A stretch of DNA of 11,568 bases from Burkholderia sp. (GCA_028292565.1 JAQGMD010000109.1:1-11568), one strand, 5' to 3'. Counted from the first letter of the stretch, positions 1 to 7,485 are shown. Numbers and translations are program-made. The notes: generated from the sequence alone by a model not told the origin.

Positions 1-1190
1 AGCAGGTGGTGTTTCGCACGGCGATGGAAAACTCGCTCGTCACCGGCATGCGCGCACGCGACCTGGAAGGAAGGATCACCTATACCAATCCGGCATTCTG
101 CCGTATGGTCGGCATGCCGATGGAAGAACTGGTCGGTCGCAAGCCGCCCATGCCCTACTGGGCGCCGGAAGCCATGGACGAATACCAGCAGCGTTTTTCC
201 CAGGTGCTGGCCGGGACCGTGACGCCGCAAGGCTACGAGACAGTTTTCCAGCGCAACGGCGAGCGTTTCCCGGTATTGATCTTCGAATCGCCACTTGTTG
301 ACGAGACCGGCAAACAGACGGGCTGGATGGGATCGATCCTCGACATCTCCGAAAGCAAGCGCATCGAAGAGCTGAACCGCCAGCAGCAGGAAAAGCTGCA
401 ACTCAGCGCACGCCTGTCCACCATGGGTGAGATCGCATCGACGCTGGCGCACGAGCTCAATCAGCCGTTGGCGGCGATTTCGAGCTACACCACCGGCGCG
501 CTGAACCTGGTCGATGAAGCATCTGCCAAAGCACGCCAGGTCGACGTTGCCATGCTCAGGCCCGCGCTCGAGAAAGCCGGCGCACAGGCACAACGGGCCG
601 GCCAGATCATCCGCAGCGTGCACGCGTTCGTGAAGAAACGCGAGCCGACGCGGGAAACAGTCAACGTGCCCGAACTGGTGGAAAGCGTGATGCCCCTGGT
701 CGAGTTGCAGGCGCAGCGGTTCTTCGTCGCCATCCAGACCAGCATTGCGCCGAATCTGCCGGCAGTACGTGCCGACCGCGTCCTGCTCGAGCAGGTCTTG
801 CTCAACCTGACGCGCAATGGGATCGAAGCGATGCAGCGCGTCGCGCCTGAACGGCGCACCCTGCGCATCGTCGCCGAACGGGAACAGGAGTCGGGGTCCC
901 AGCCGACAGTGAACGTCGTCATTTCCGTCATCGACCAGGGTCACGGCATTCCCCCTGAAGTGGTGGAACGTCTGTTCTCGCCCTTCTTCTCGACCAAAGC
1001 GGAAGGCATGGGCATAGGCCTGAACATCTGCCGCACCGCAGTCGAATTCCATGGCGGGACCATGACCCACTGCGACAATCCTGGCGGCGGCACCATTTTC
1101 AGATTCTCATTGCCCGCCCTCGCCGAAAACCCATCGGGCACGGATGCGGTCCCGCCGAAAGTCTCCCGGCGCAGTCATTTTTCGTTATGA
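1..1190 (+). CDS. PAS-domain sensor histidine kinase, 5' truncated (DctS/FixL-like)
   Basis: The reading frame is open to the left edge, so the N-terminus, including any membrane or periplasmic sensing domain, lies outside the window. Residues are counted from the GTG at 6, which is not the true start. Residues 1-115 form a PAS domain. Residues 135-215 hold the dimerisation and phosphoacceptor helix, with H149 in AHELNQPL. The ATPase domain follows: N box with N267 and N271, G1 box DQGHGIP (310-316), F box FSPFFSTK (324-331) and G2 box GMGIGL (334-339). All catalytic motifs look intact. The kinase should autophosphorylate on H149 and pass phosphate to the regulator encoded 51 bp downstream. 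The H box and PAS sequence resemble DctS and FixL kinases; C4-dicarboxylate sensing is an inference from that likeness, as no dicarboxylate transporter is visible here. The TGA stop at 1188-1190 overlaps an ATG at 1187 in another frame. Confidence 0.9.
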   Translation, partial: QVVFRTAMENSLVTGMRARDLEGRITYTNPAFCRMVGMPMEELVGRKPPMPYWAPEAMDEYQQRFSQVLAGTVTPQGYETVFQRNGERFPVLIFESPLVDETGKQTGWMGSILDISESKRIEELNRQQQEKLQLSARLSTMGEIASTLAHELNQPLAAISSYTTGALNLVDEASAKARQVDVAMLRPALEKAGAQAQRAGQIIRSVHAFVKKREPTRETVNVPELVESVMPLVELQAQRFFVAIQTSIAPNLPAVRADRVLLEQVLLNLTRNGIEAMQRVAPERRTLRIVAEREQESGSQPTVNVVISVIDQGHGIPPEVVERLFSPFFSTKAEGMGIGLNICRTAVEFHGGTMTHCDNPGGGTIFRFSLPALAENPSGTDAVPPKVSRRSHFSL

Positions 1191-1241
1191 TGGGCCCGAC
1201 CTCGAACCAAAAAGCGAATCCGACCGATTTGCCAAAGAAGC

Positions 1242-1832
1242 ATGCTGCATATAGTCGATGACGAAGAAGTCATCCGTGATTCCCTCACCTGGCTCGCCAG
1301 GTCCCGCGGCATCGCCGCCACTGCCTATGAAAGCGGCGGCGCCTTCCTCGCTACCCTTGCAGACAACATCCGGTTCGATCCGAGCGGAGAATGCATACTG
1401 CTCGACGTGCGCATGCCCGATATCAGCGGCGTCGCGCTGTTCGATGTGCTGGCCGCGCGCGGCCTGACCAATCTGTTGCCGGTAATTTTCCTCACCGGCC
1501 ACGGTGATGTGCCGATGGCGGTCGACACCTTAAAGCGCGGCGCATTCGATTTTTTCGAAAAGCCTTTCAACGACAACAAACTGATGGACCGGGTGCAGGA
1601 AGCACTGGCCGCATCGCTGGAGGCGGGCGAAACCGCCGCGATCCAGGCACGCCTGGGCGCACTGTCTGCGCGGGAGCGCGAAGTGCTCGACCTGATCCTC
1701 GACGGAAAAATGAACAAGGTAATCGCTGACCAGCTCGGCATCAGCATGCGTACCGTCGAAGTGCATCGCGCCCATATCTTCGACAAGATGAATGTAAAGA
1801 CTGCGGTGGAGCTCGCCCGCTTGTTGAAGTAA
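1242..1832 (+). CDS. FixJ/DctR-family response regulator, receiver plus LuxR-type HTH
   Basis: This 196-residue protein has an N-terminal receiver domain (1-120) and a C-terminal LuxR-type helix-turn-helix (about 140-193). Visible receiver residues are the acidic pair D6-D7, phosphoacceptor D55 in LLDVRMPD, T85 in LTGHGD and K107 in EKPF. The HTH begins LSAREREVL and contains the recognition-helix segment MRTVEVHRAHIF. It should be phosphorylated by the kinase just upstream and act as a DNA-binding transcription regulator. The ATG at 1242 leaves only one residue before the first beta strand, shorter than I expect for the family, and the AAGAAG upstream is almost adjacent to the ATG, so the start is uncertain. 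No in-frame ATG, GTG or TTG lies between 1190 and 1242. The target genes cannot be read from the sequence; the transporter that follows is a candidate. Confidence 0.9.
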   Translation: MLHIVDDEEVIRDSLTWLARSRGIAATAYESGGAFLATLADNIRFDPSGECILLDVRMPDISGVALFDVLAARGLTNLLPVIFLTGHGDVPMAVDTLKRGAFDFFEKPFNDNKLMDRVQEALAASLEAGETAAIQARLGALSAREREVLDLILDGKMNKVIADQLGISMRTVEVHRAHIFDKMNVKTAVELARLLK

Positions 1833-1843
1833 TTAGCCAAAAA

Positions 1844-1891
1844 AGCAGGGAATCCAAAACACCAGTACCATCTGGTCGTCCAAATCCTGCT
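1844..1891 (+). other. Nested inverted repeats between regulator and transporter
   Basis: Outer arms AGCAGG (1844-1849) and CCTGCT (1886-1891) enclose inner arms ACCAG (1861-1865) and CTGGT (1872-1876) with a six-base loop. The pair could fold into one two-tier hairpin in the 66-bp gap upstream of the transporter start. No T-tract follows, so it does not look like a standard intrinsic terminator. It could be a leader structure, an RNA processing site, an operator or chance. Confidence 0.3.
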
Positions 1892-1898
1892 CGCCTTC

Positions 1899-2789
1899 AT
1901 GCATATCGCCACCATCCTGCTCCCGGATTTCACTCTCATCCTGATCGGCTTCCTGTTGTCCCGATCCGCCAACTGGGGTCCGCAATTCTGGTCCGGGCTG
2001 GAGAAGCTGGTGTACTACGTGCTCTTTCCGTCATTGCTGTTCCATGCCACTGCGCGGACTTCGCTGGATTTCGCCACCACCGGAAAACTGCTGCAGGTTG
2101 CATTGCTGGGCACGCTCTCCGGCATTGCCCTCGGCTGGCTGGCGAAGCCGCTGTTCCGTACCCAGCCGATGGTGTTCGAATCGAGCGTGCAAACCGCATT
2201 CCGATTCAATTCCTACATCGCACTGGCGATTGCATCCCGCCTCGGCGGCGAGCAGGGCACGTCATTGATGGCATTGATCATGGGCTTTGCGGTGCCGCTC
2301 TGTAACATGGCGGCGGTGCATGCGCTGGCCAGCAAGAACGGCCTGCTGAAGGAACTGGGCAAAAATCCGCTGCTGATCGCCACCGCGGGCGGCATCCTGT
2401 TCAATGTGCTGGGACTGCAGATACCGGAGATCGTTACTGCGATCCTGTCACGTACAGCGAATGCGTCGATTGCGCTTGGACTGATGGCGGTGGGCGCGGG
2501 ACTGCGCCTGACAGGCGTGCATCAGGCCAAAGGCATCGCCGTCTATCTACTCAGCGTCAAGCTGCTGGCGCTGCCGTTGATCACTTACGTTACGGGACGC
2601 TGGATCGGTTTGCCTCCCCTGCAGTTACAGATCGCAGTCATGTTCAGCGCACTGCCGACCGCTCCCAGCGCGTATGTACTGGCGACCCGCATGGGAGGCA
2701 ATGGCCCGTTCGTGGCATTCCTGGTATCGGCCGGCACCTTGCTGTCGGCGCTGACGCTGCCCTTATGGCTGGGGTTGGTGCGCTACTGA
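1899..2789 (+). CDS. AEC-family (auxin efflux carrier-like) membrane transporter
   Basis: This 296-residue protein is very hydrophobic, with about ten predicted membrane segments: roughly 4-20, 36-50, 64-84, 102-116, 122-144, 157-178, 185-204, 211-231, 243-265 and 271-292. The polar break near residues 145-157 between two five-helix halves fits the AEC architecture, and the length is close to the usual 300-320. Family members move organic acids such as malate or malonate, or other anions, across the inner membrane; the substrate here cannot be read. The ATG at 1899 places the first membrane helix directly at the N-terminus, but no clear Shine-Dalgarno sequence precedes it. It lies 66 bp behind the response regulator on the same strand, so it may belong to that operon or regulon. 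An organic-acid role would suit a DctS/DctR-like pair, but this is inference. The stop codon lies inside the left arm of a 9-bp inverted repeat. Confidence 0.85.
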   Translation: MHIATILLPDFTLILIGFLLSRSANWGPQFWSGLEKLVYYVLFPSLLFHATARTSLDFATTGKLLQVALLGTLSGIALGWLAKPLFRTQPMVFESSVQTAFRFNSYIALAIASRLGGEQGTSLMALIMGFAVPLCNMAAVHALASKNGLLKELGKNPLLIATAGGILFNVLGLQIPEIVTAILSRTANASIALGLMAVGAGLRLTGVHQAKGIAVYLLSVKLLALPLITYVTGRWIGLPPLQLQIAVMFSALPTAPSAYVLATRMGGNGPFVAFLVSAGTLLSALTLPLWLGLVRY

Positions 2790-2820
2790 GCTTTTAGTAA
2801 ATGAGTGAGAGAAAGCTCAG
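2786..2820. terminator. Inverted repeat at transporter 3' end, possible terminator
   Basis: Arms CTGAGCTTT (2786-2794) and AAAGCTCAG (2812-2820) are perfect nine-base complements around a 17-base loop. The TGA stop of the transporter sits in the left arm. No T-run follows, so the terminator role rests only on its place at a gene end in a convergent intergenic region. Confidence 0.4.
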
Positions 2821-2843
2821 TCCCTCACTTGCAGTGCGCGTTC

Positions 2844-2857
2844 GCGCTTGCAAGCGC
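2844..2857. repeat. 14-bp perfect palindrome GCGCTTGCAAGCGC
   Basis: GCGCTTG and CAAGCGC abut as a perfect palindrome. It partly overlaps a second small dyad, GCGCG-TT-CGCGC (2836-2847). It is one of several inverted repeats packed into the convergent gap between the AEC transporter and queG. Role unknown. Confidence 0.4.
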
Positions 2858-2879
2858 AGACCGTGCCGCGGGCGTTCAG

Positions 2880-2919
2880 CAGTAAATGGATGACAACCAT
2901 GGTTGTCATCCATTTACTG
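2880..2919. repeat. 40-bp perfect palindrome spanning the queG stop codon
   Basis: The left half (2880-2899) begins CAGTAAATGG and ends ACAACCA; the right half (2900-2919) is its exact reverse complement with no spacer. The right half carries the last codons and TGA stop of queG (minus strand, 2906-2908), so the left half is an inverted copy of the gene's end. Either transcript could form a 20-bp stem. There is no T-tract on either side. Candidate roles are a bidirectional 3'-end structure for the two convergent genes, or the mark of a small inverted duplication. Confidence 0.75.
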
Positions 2920-4015
2920 AAACATCCATAGTGGCGTGACGGGCAATCGCCCATTCAACATGCTCGCGCACCATCGCGGATGGATGATCAAGGCGTGCTT
3001 CCAGCGCGCTGACGATTTGCGGGGATGAGGTGCCTGCGCGGGCGGCATTGCCGAGTCCGACCGCGATATTGCGCAACCAGCGCTCATGACCGATACGCCG
3101 GATCGGGCTGCCCTCCATCCGGCGGTTGAACTCTTCCTCGCTCCAGCCGAACAGTTCGACCAGCGAGGCATTATCCAGCCCGTTGCGAACATCGAAATCA
3201 TCAAGCACCGCGCGCTGCGCAAACTTGTTCCAGGGGCACACCAGCTGGCAATCGTCGCAACCGTAGACGCGGTTACCGATCAGCGGACGCAACTCCTCCG
3301 GAATACTGCCCTTCAGTTCGATCGTCAGGTAGGAAATACAGCGCCGCGCATCGAGCTTGTACGGCCCGAGGATCGCCTGGGTCGGACAGACATCGATACA
3401 GGCGCTGCACTGGCCGCAATGCCCGGTAACAGGAGGATCGACCGGCAAAGCCAGATCGGTAAACAGCTCGCCGAGAAAAAACATCGAGCCGCCTTCGCGG
3501 TTAAGCAGCAAGGTATGTTTGCCGCGCCAGCCGATCCCGGATTTATCAGCCAGCGCCACCTCCATTACCGGGGCGGAATCGGTGAATACCCGGTAGCCGA
3601 ACTCACCGATCTCGCCGCGTATCCGGTCAGCCAGCTGCTGCAGCCTCGAGCGCAGTACCTTGTGATAATCGCGTCCACGCGCATAAATGGAAATGGCGGC
3701 GGCAGACGGATCGTTCATCCTCGATTCTTCATGCGCCCGCCACTCGCCGCCCGTGTCTTTCGGGAGATAATCCATGCGCGCCGTAATCACACGGAGTGTG
3801 CCCGGCACTAATTCGGCAGGTCGCGCGCGCTTCATTCCGTGCGCTGCCATATAATCCATCTCGCCGTGATGCCCCGCTTCAAGCCACGCATTCAGTCCGT
3901 CCTCTGCAGCCGACAAGTCGACATCGGAGATGCGGACCTCCGCAAATCCGAGTTCGCGCCCCCATGCTTTAATGGTCAGGGCGAGTGTGGACAAATTGTT
4001 ATCGATTGTGGTCAT
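2906..4015 (-). CDS. queG: tRNA epoxyqueuosine reductase QueG
   Basis: QueG is a cytosolic, cobalamin-dependent iron-sulfur enzyme that reduces epoxyqueuosine to queuosine at position 34 of GUN-anticodon tRNAs, the last step of the pathway. The 369-residue protein shows the N-terminal catalytic region, with D146 in TDSAPVMEV as the likely general acid. A ferredoxin-like segment has C200, C203, C206 and C210 (CGQCSACIDVCP), then C226 and C253, C256 and C260 (CDDCQLVCP), enough for two 4Fe-4S clusters. A C-terminal HEAT-like segment spans about 331-360. The ATG at 4015 was chosen because the family pattern begins soon after it (AWGRELGF). An in-frame ATG at 4078 would add 21 non-conserved residues and take up most of the gap to tsaE. 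It is divergent from tsaE, an arrangement also known in E. coli apart from the intervening nnr gene. Its last codons lie in a 40-bp palindrome. Confidence 0.96.
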   Translation of the reverse strand: MTTIDNNLSTLALTIKAWGRELGFAEVRISDVDLSAAEDGLNAWLEAGHHGEMDYMAAHGMKRARPAELVPGTLRVITARMDYLPKDTGGEWRAHEESRMNDPSAAAISIYARGRDYHKVLRSRLQQLADRIRGEIGEFGYRVFTDSAPVMEVALADKSGIGWRGKHTLLLNREGGSMFFLGELFTDLALPVDPPVTGHCGQCSACIDVCPTQAILGPYKLDARRCISYLTIELKGSIPEELRPLIGNRVYGCDDCQLVCPWNKFAQRAVLDDFDVRNGLDNASLVELFGWSEEEFNRRMEGSPIRRIGHERWLRNIAVGLGNAARAGTSSPQIVSALEARLDHPSAMVREHVEWAIARHATMDVSVNG

Positions 4016-4097
4016 TGGGACTGCTGGACGGCAAATGCGGGAAAATTGGATTAACGATGCAGCGGACAGCAGCACCATAAAGAAGCCATTTTACGAG

Positions 4098-4583
4098 ATG
4101 CAGCATTTTAAAACCCACCTCCATGACGAAGCCGGCACTGCCGCGCTCGGTGCATCACTTGCGCGAGCGCTTGCGCCGGGCATCGCAATTTATCTGCACG
4201 GCGACCTCGGCGCGGGAAAAACCGCCCTCACCCGTGCCCTGCTGCATGCAGCCGGACATGCTGGGCATGTAAAAAGTCCGACGTACACTCTTGCCGAACC
4301 ATACACGGTAGCCCTCGGCGGCCGCCTGGTCGATGTGATTCATTTCGACTTGTACCGCATGGGCGATCCGCGTGAATTCCTCGAGGCGGGGTTCCGGGAG
4401 CATTTCAACCGGCACAGCGTATGCATCGTCGAGTGGCCGGAAAAGGCCAAGTCCGTGTTGCCCTCGCCCGACATCAATATTTACCTGAGCGTAGCGGGTG
4501 TAGGGCGTGATGTAGAATTGCAAGCGTTGTCTGACCAGGGTTCTCAATGTCTCGATCGACTGAAATTCGCACCAAATCTTTGA
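4098..4583 (+). CDS. tsaE: tRNA t6A biosynthesis ATPase TsaE
   Basis: TsaE is the ATPase that works with TsaD and TsaB in the cytosol to make N6-threonylcarbamoyladenosine at position 37 of tRNAs reading ANN codons. The 161-residue protein has the P-loop GDLGAGKT (35-42), the SPTYTL motif (60-65), HFDLYR (82-87) and VEWPEK (111-116), all typical of the family. Length is normal. The ATG at 4098 matches the expected N-terminus; an in-frame ATG at 3930 would add 56 residues overlapping the start of divergent queG and is rejected. The 82-bp gap to queG must hold both divergent promoters, but I could not pick convincing boxes. The 3' end overlaps the start of the amidase gene by 37 bp in another frame, which suggests translational coupling. 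The tsaE-amidase pair is conserved in many proteobacteria. Confidence 0.95.
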   Translation: MQHFKTHLHDEAGTAALGASLARALAPGIAIYLHGDLGAGKTALTRALLHAAGHAGHVKSPTYTLAEPYTVALGGRLVDVIHFDLYRMGDPREFLEAGFREHFNRHSVCIVEWPEKAKSVLPSPDINIYLSVAGVGRDVELQALSDQGSQCLDRLKFAPNL

Positions 4584-5881
4584 CATCCAGACCCCGCCGC
4601 ACGCTCCTGAAAGCCGGCGGCACACTGCTCCTGTCCGTATTTGCGCCGCTGCCTTCGCTGGCCGCGCAGATTCTTGCCGTGCGCGTCTGGCCCGCGGAAG
4701 AGTACACCCGGGTCACGCTGGAGAACGATACCAACCTTAGGGCGACCCACTTCACCATCACGGATCCGGAGCGCCTGGTGGTGGACATCGAAGGGCTGGA
4801 ACTCAATCCGACCCTGAAGGAACTGGTCGCCAAGATCCAGTCGAATGATCCGTACATCAAGCAGGTCCGGGTCGGCCAGAACCGGCCGAATGTGGTGCGC
4901 CTGGTGTTCGACCTGAAGGAAGAAATCAATCCTCAGGTGTTTACGCTCGCCCCGATCGGTGAATACCGGCATCGGCTGATTTTCGATTTATATCCTGTCA
5001 ATCCGCCGGACCCGATTGCCGCGCTCATCCAGAAAGGCGAATGGTCGTCGCGCGATCTGCCTAAAGACTTGCAGCCCCCATTGGCCCAACTCCCGCCCGA
5101 ATTCAAAGCTATTCCGTCCGTGCCGCCCAGCGCTACACCGGAGTACAAGGCAGAAAAGGCGCCGAAGCTGACGCGCATGATCACGATCGCGCTCGATCCG
5201 GGCCATGGTGGCGAAGACCCGGGCGCAATCGGTCGTTCAGGCAGCCGGGAAAAAGATATCGTGCTGGCGATTGCCAAACGGCTCAAAGCCAAAATCGAAC
5301 AGCAGCCCAATATGCGCGTCATGCTCACGCGCGACGGCGACTATTTCGTGCCGCTCCATATGCGTGTGCAAAAGGCACGAAAGGTGCAGGCAGACCTGTT
5401 CGTGTCGATCCACGCCGATGCCTGGGTCGAAGCGACCGCGCGCGGTTCATCCGTGTTCGTCCTGTCGGAAAAGGGCGCCAGCTCCACCGCCGCCCGCTGG
5501 CTGGCGAACAAGGAGAACTCAGCCGACCTGATAGGCGGGGTCAACATCAAGAGCCACGACCGGCAGCTTGCCCACGTCCTGCTCGATCTCTCCACCACCG
5601 CGCAAATCAACGACAGCCTGAAACTCGGCAAAGCAATACTCGGCGAAATCAGCGGCATCAATCGCCTGCACAAGGTCGGTGTCGAGCAAGCCGGCTTCGC
5701 GGTGCTGAAGGCGCCGGACATCCCCAGCATCCTGATCGAGACGGCGTTCATCTCCAATCCGGAAGAAGAAGCCAAGCTGAAAGATGACGGCTACCAGGAC
5801 CGGATGGCGGACGCGGTGCTGAAAGGTATTAAAAAGTACTTCTCCAATAATCCGCCGCTGGTGAAGAACAAGATGACCTGA
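4547..5881 (+). CDS. amiC: N-acetylmuramoyl-L-alanine amidase, AmiC/AmiB type, Tat signal
   Basis: This periplasmic zinc hydrolase cleaves the lactyl-amide bond between N-acetylmuramic acid and the stem peptide, splitting septal peptidoglycan during daughter-cell separation. The 444-residue protein starts with a twin-arginine-type signal (RPRRTLLKAGG, 15-25), a hydrophobic stretch and a likely cleavage after SLAA (residue 40). An AMIN domain follows (about 42-150), then a proline-rich linker (about 152-208). The Amidase_3 domain (211-432) has zinc ligands H220 (DPGHGG), E235 (SREKD) and H289 (SIHADA), with catalytic E398 in LIETAFISN. Having a Tat signal and an AMIN domain fits AmiC best; E. 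coli has AmiB at this position. A long segment inside the amidase domain (about 300-375) probably includes the autoinhibitory helix relieved by EnvC/NlpD-type activators. The start overlaps tsaE, with AGGG at a normal distance upstream. Confidence 0.94.
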   Translation: MSRSTEIRTKSLTSRPRRTLLKAGGTLLLSVFAPLPSLAAQILAVRVWPAEEYTRVTLENDTNLRATHFTITDPERLVVDIEGLELNPTLKELVAKIQSNDPYIKQVRVGQNRPNVVRLVFDLKEEINPQVFTLAPIGEYRHRLIFDLYPVNPPDPIAALIQKGEWSSRDLPKDLQPPLAQLPPEFKAIPSVPPSATPEYKAEKAPKLTRMITIALDPGHGGEDPGAIGRSGSREKDIVLAIAKRLKAKIEQQPNMRVMLTRDGDYFVPLHMRVQKARKVQADLFVSIHADAWVEATARGSSVFVLSEKGASSTAARWLANKENSADLIGGVNIKSHDRQLAHVLLDLSTTAQINDSLKLGKAILGEISGINRLHKVGVEQAGFAVLKAPDIPSILIETAFISNPEEEAKLKDDGYQDRMADAVLKGIKKYFSNNPPLVKNKMT

Positions 5882-5912
5882 GCCGGGGCTTGAGCCAGTC
5901 TGGGGGTGTAGA

Positions 5913-5930
5913 TTGGGATGCCAATCCCGA
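5913..5930. terminator. Small hairpin between convergent amiC and protease genes
   Basis: GGGAT (5915-5919) and ATCCC (5924-5928) pair around GCCA, extended by a T-G and a T-A pair to 5913-5930. It lies in the 55-bp gap between two convergent genes, where a two-way terminator would be expected. No T-tract is present, so the call is weak. Confidence 0.3.
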
Positions 5931-5936
5931 CCAACT

Positions 5937-7385
5937 TCAACCGCGTTCAAGCTTCAGCGGCAGGTAAAGCGTCTCAGGGCCTCGCTTCACAAGAAGCGCC
6001 ACCGTTCCACTCGCACTACGCGCCAGTTGCTGTTCAAAAGCAGACATGGTGGTGACCGGAATATCGTTCACCGCAAGGATGACATCACCTGGCTGGATCC
6101 CCGCACGTTGCGCCGGGCCGGCAGCTTTGCGCACCACCAGGCCATAATCGATTTTCAGGCGCTCGCGCAATTGCGGCGTCAGTTCGCTCAGCACCAGTCC
6201 CGCACGATTGACCGGCATTTGTTGTGGTTCCTTCTGCGCGCTGACTTGTTCAGGCATCAATTCGCCGACAGTCACGTCCAGTGCCCGCGCCTCGCCTTTT
6301 CGCCATACTTCGACCTTGGCGACGGTACCGGGTTTGGTTTGGGCGACCAGGCGCGCAAGGTCCCCGGAGGTCTGCACCGGCTTGCCGTTAAACGTCAGGA
6401 TGACATCCCCGGGCATGATCCCCGCTTTGTCCGCCGGGCCGCCTTTCTCGACGTTGGAGACCAATGCGCCGATCGGTTCCTTCAATCCGAAAGAGGCGGC
6501 AAGATCGATCGTCAGCTCTTGCGCAGCCACACCGATCCTGCCGCGCGTCACTTTTCCGGTGGTTCGCAGTTGCTGGGCGACGTCCGTCGCAATGTCGATC
6601 GGAATGGCAAATGACACGCCCATGAAGCCGCCCGTCCTGCTGTAAATCTGCGAGTTGATGCCGACGACTTCACCCCGCATATTAAATAGCGGCCCGCCTG
6701 AGTTGCCCGGATTGACGGCGACATCGGTTTGTATGAATGGCACATAACTTTCGTCGGGCAGCGAGCGTCCTTTCGCGCTGACGATTCCGGCGGTCACGCT
6801 GTTTTCAAAACCGAATGGCGCGCCGATCGCCGCCACCCACTCACCGACTTCCAGTTTTTCCGCGTTACCGATCGGAACCACGGGCAAGCCGCGCGCGTCG
6901 ATTTTCAATACCGCAACATCGGTGCGCAGGTCGGCGCCGATCACTTTTGCCTTGTATTCACGCTTGTTGGTCAGTTTCACCGTCACCTCATCGCTCTCGG
7001 CAACAACGTGGGCGTTGGTCAGTATGAAGCCGTCGGCACTGATAATGAACCCTGATCCGACGCCGCGCGCCTGGTATTCCTCCGGGCCCTGCGGCTGCAT
7101 GAAGCGCCGGAAGAATTCAGCCAGCGGATCGTCTTCCGGCACCGGCAGGGCTTCAGCACCCTGCTTAACGGTAAGTGATGCGGTGATGTTGACCACGGCG
7201 GGACCCTGCTGTTTTACCAGGGTCGTAAAACTCGGCAGCTGGACGGTCGGCGCAGCCGGCGCCTGTTGAGCGGTCGGCGGCACCTGCTGTTGTGTGGCTT
7301 GCGGCTTGTCCTCGGAAGAACAGGCGACCAGCAGGAGCAAGGAAACAATAGTAGTGACTATTGTATGGGCGTAGTGCCTGGGCAT
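5937..7385 (-). CDS. DegP/DegQ-family (Do-like) serine endoprotease, predicted lipoprotein
   Basis: This envelope protease should degrade or chaperone misfolded proteins. From the ATG at 7385 it has 482 residues. It has a lipoprotein signal whose lipobox LVAC puts the acylated cysteine at 22, a Gln/Pro/Ala-rich linker (about 28-50), a trypsin-like domain (about 55-275) and two PDZ domains (about 284-374 and 394-474). The catalytic triad is H126 (TNAHVV), D156 (RTDVAVLK) and S229 (GNSGGP). The second PDZ carries the usual GIQPGDVI ligand-binding stretch. Serine after the cysteine would favour outer-membrane sorting under E. coli Lol rules. An in-frame ATG at 7418 would add 11 residues; neither start has a clear ribosome site, and 7385 gives the more typical short lipoprotein n-region. 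The gene is opposite in strand to its neighbours and sits between amiC and mutL, which are adjacent in the E. coli layout. Whether it is degQ, mucD or another paralogue is not decidable here. Confidence 0.93.
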   Translation of the reverse strand: MPRHYAHTIVTTIVSLLLLVACSSEDKPQATQQQVPPTAQQAPAAPTVQLPSFTTLVKQQGPAVVNITASLTVKQGAEALPVPEDDPLAEFFRRFMQPQGPEEYQARGVGSGFIISADGFILTNAHVVAESDEVTVKLTNKREYKAKVIGADLRTDVAVLKIDARGLPVVPIGNAEKLEVGEWVAAIGAPFGFENSVTAGIVSAKGRSLPDESYVPFIQTDVAVNPGNSGGPLFNMRGEVVGINSQIYSRTGGFMGVSFAIPIDIATDVAQQLRTTGKVTRGRIGVAAQELTIDLAASFGLKEPIGALVSNVEKGGPADKAGIMPGDVILTFNGKPVQTSGDLARLVAQTKPGTVAKVEVWRKGEARALDVTVGELMPEQVSAQKEPQQMPVNRAGLVLSELTPQLRERLKIDYGLVVRKAAGPAQRAGIQPGDVILAVNDIPVTTMSAFEQQLARSASGTVALLVKRGPETLYLPLKLERG

Positions 7386-7465
7386 GTTTTCGGGCGTCAA
7401 CCGGCCGGATGAATGCATTGAAACTTAGGCCGTGCGGACGCTCGAAAATTCCGTCGCCGTTTTCT

Positions 7466-7485
7466 TTTCTTGCGCGGACAAGAAA
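7466..7485. promoter_or_regulatory. Perfect inverted repeat in the divergent protease/mutL gap
   Basis: TTTCTTG (7466-7472) and CAAGAAA (7479-7485) are perfect seven-base arms around CGCGGA. The repeat lies in the intergenic region between the divergent protease and mutL genes. A dyad of this size and place could be a regulator's operator acting on one or both genes. No family can be named, and chance is possible. Confidence 0.35.

Noticed and set aside
3086..3811. 241-residue plus-strand frame
   Set aside because: Entirely antisense to queG, whose iron-sulfur motifs are unambiguous; a GC-rich shadow frame.
4016..4078. Upstream in-frame ATG for queG giving 390 residues
   Set aside because: The added 21 residues are not family-like and would take up most of the divergent intergenic region to tsaE.
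5913..6614. 233-residue plus-strand frame
   Set aside because: Antisense to the protease PDZ region and without any recognised motif.
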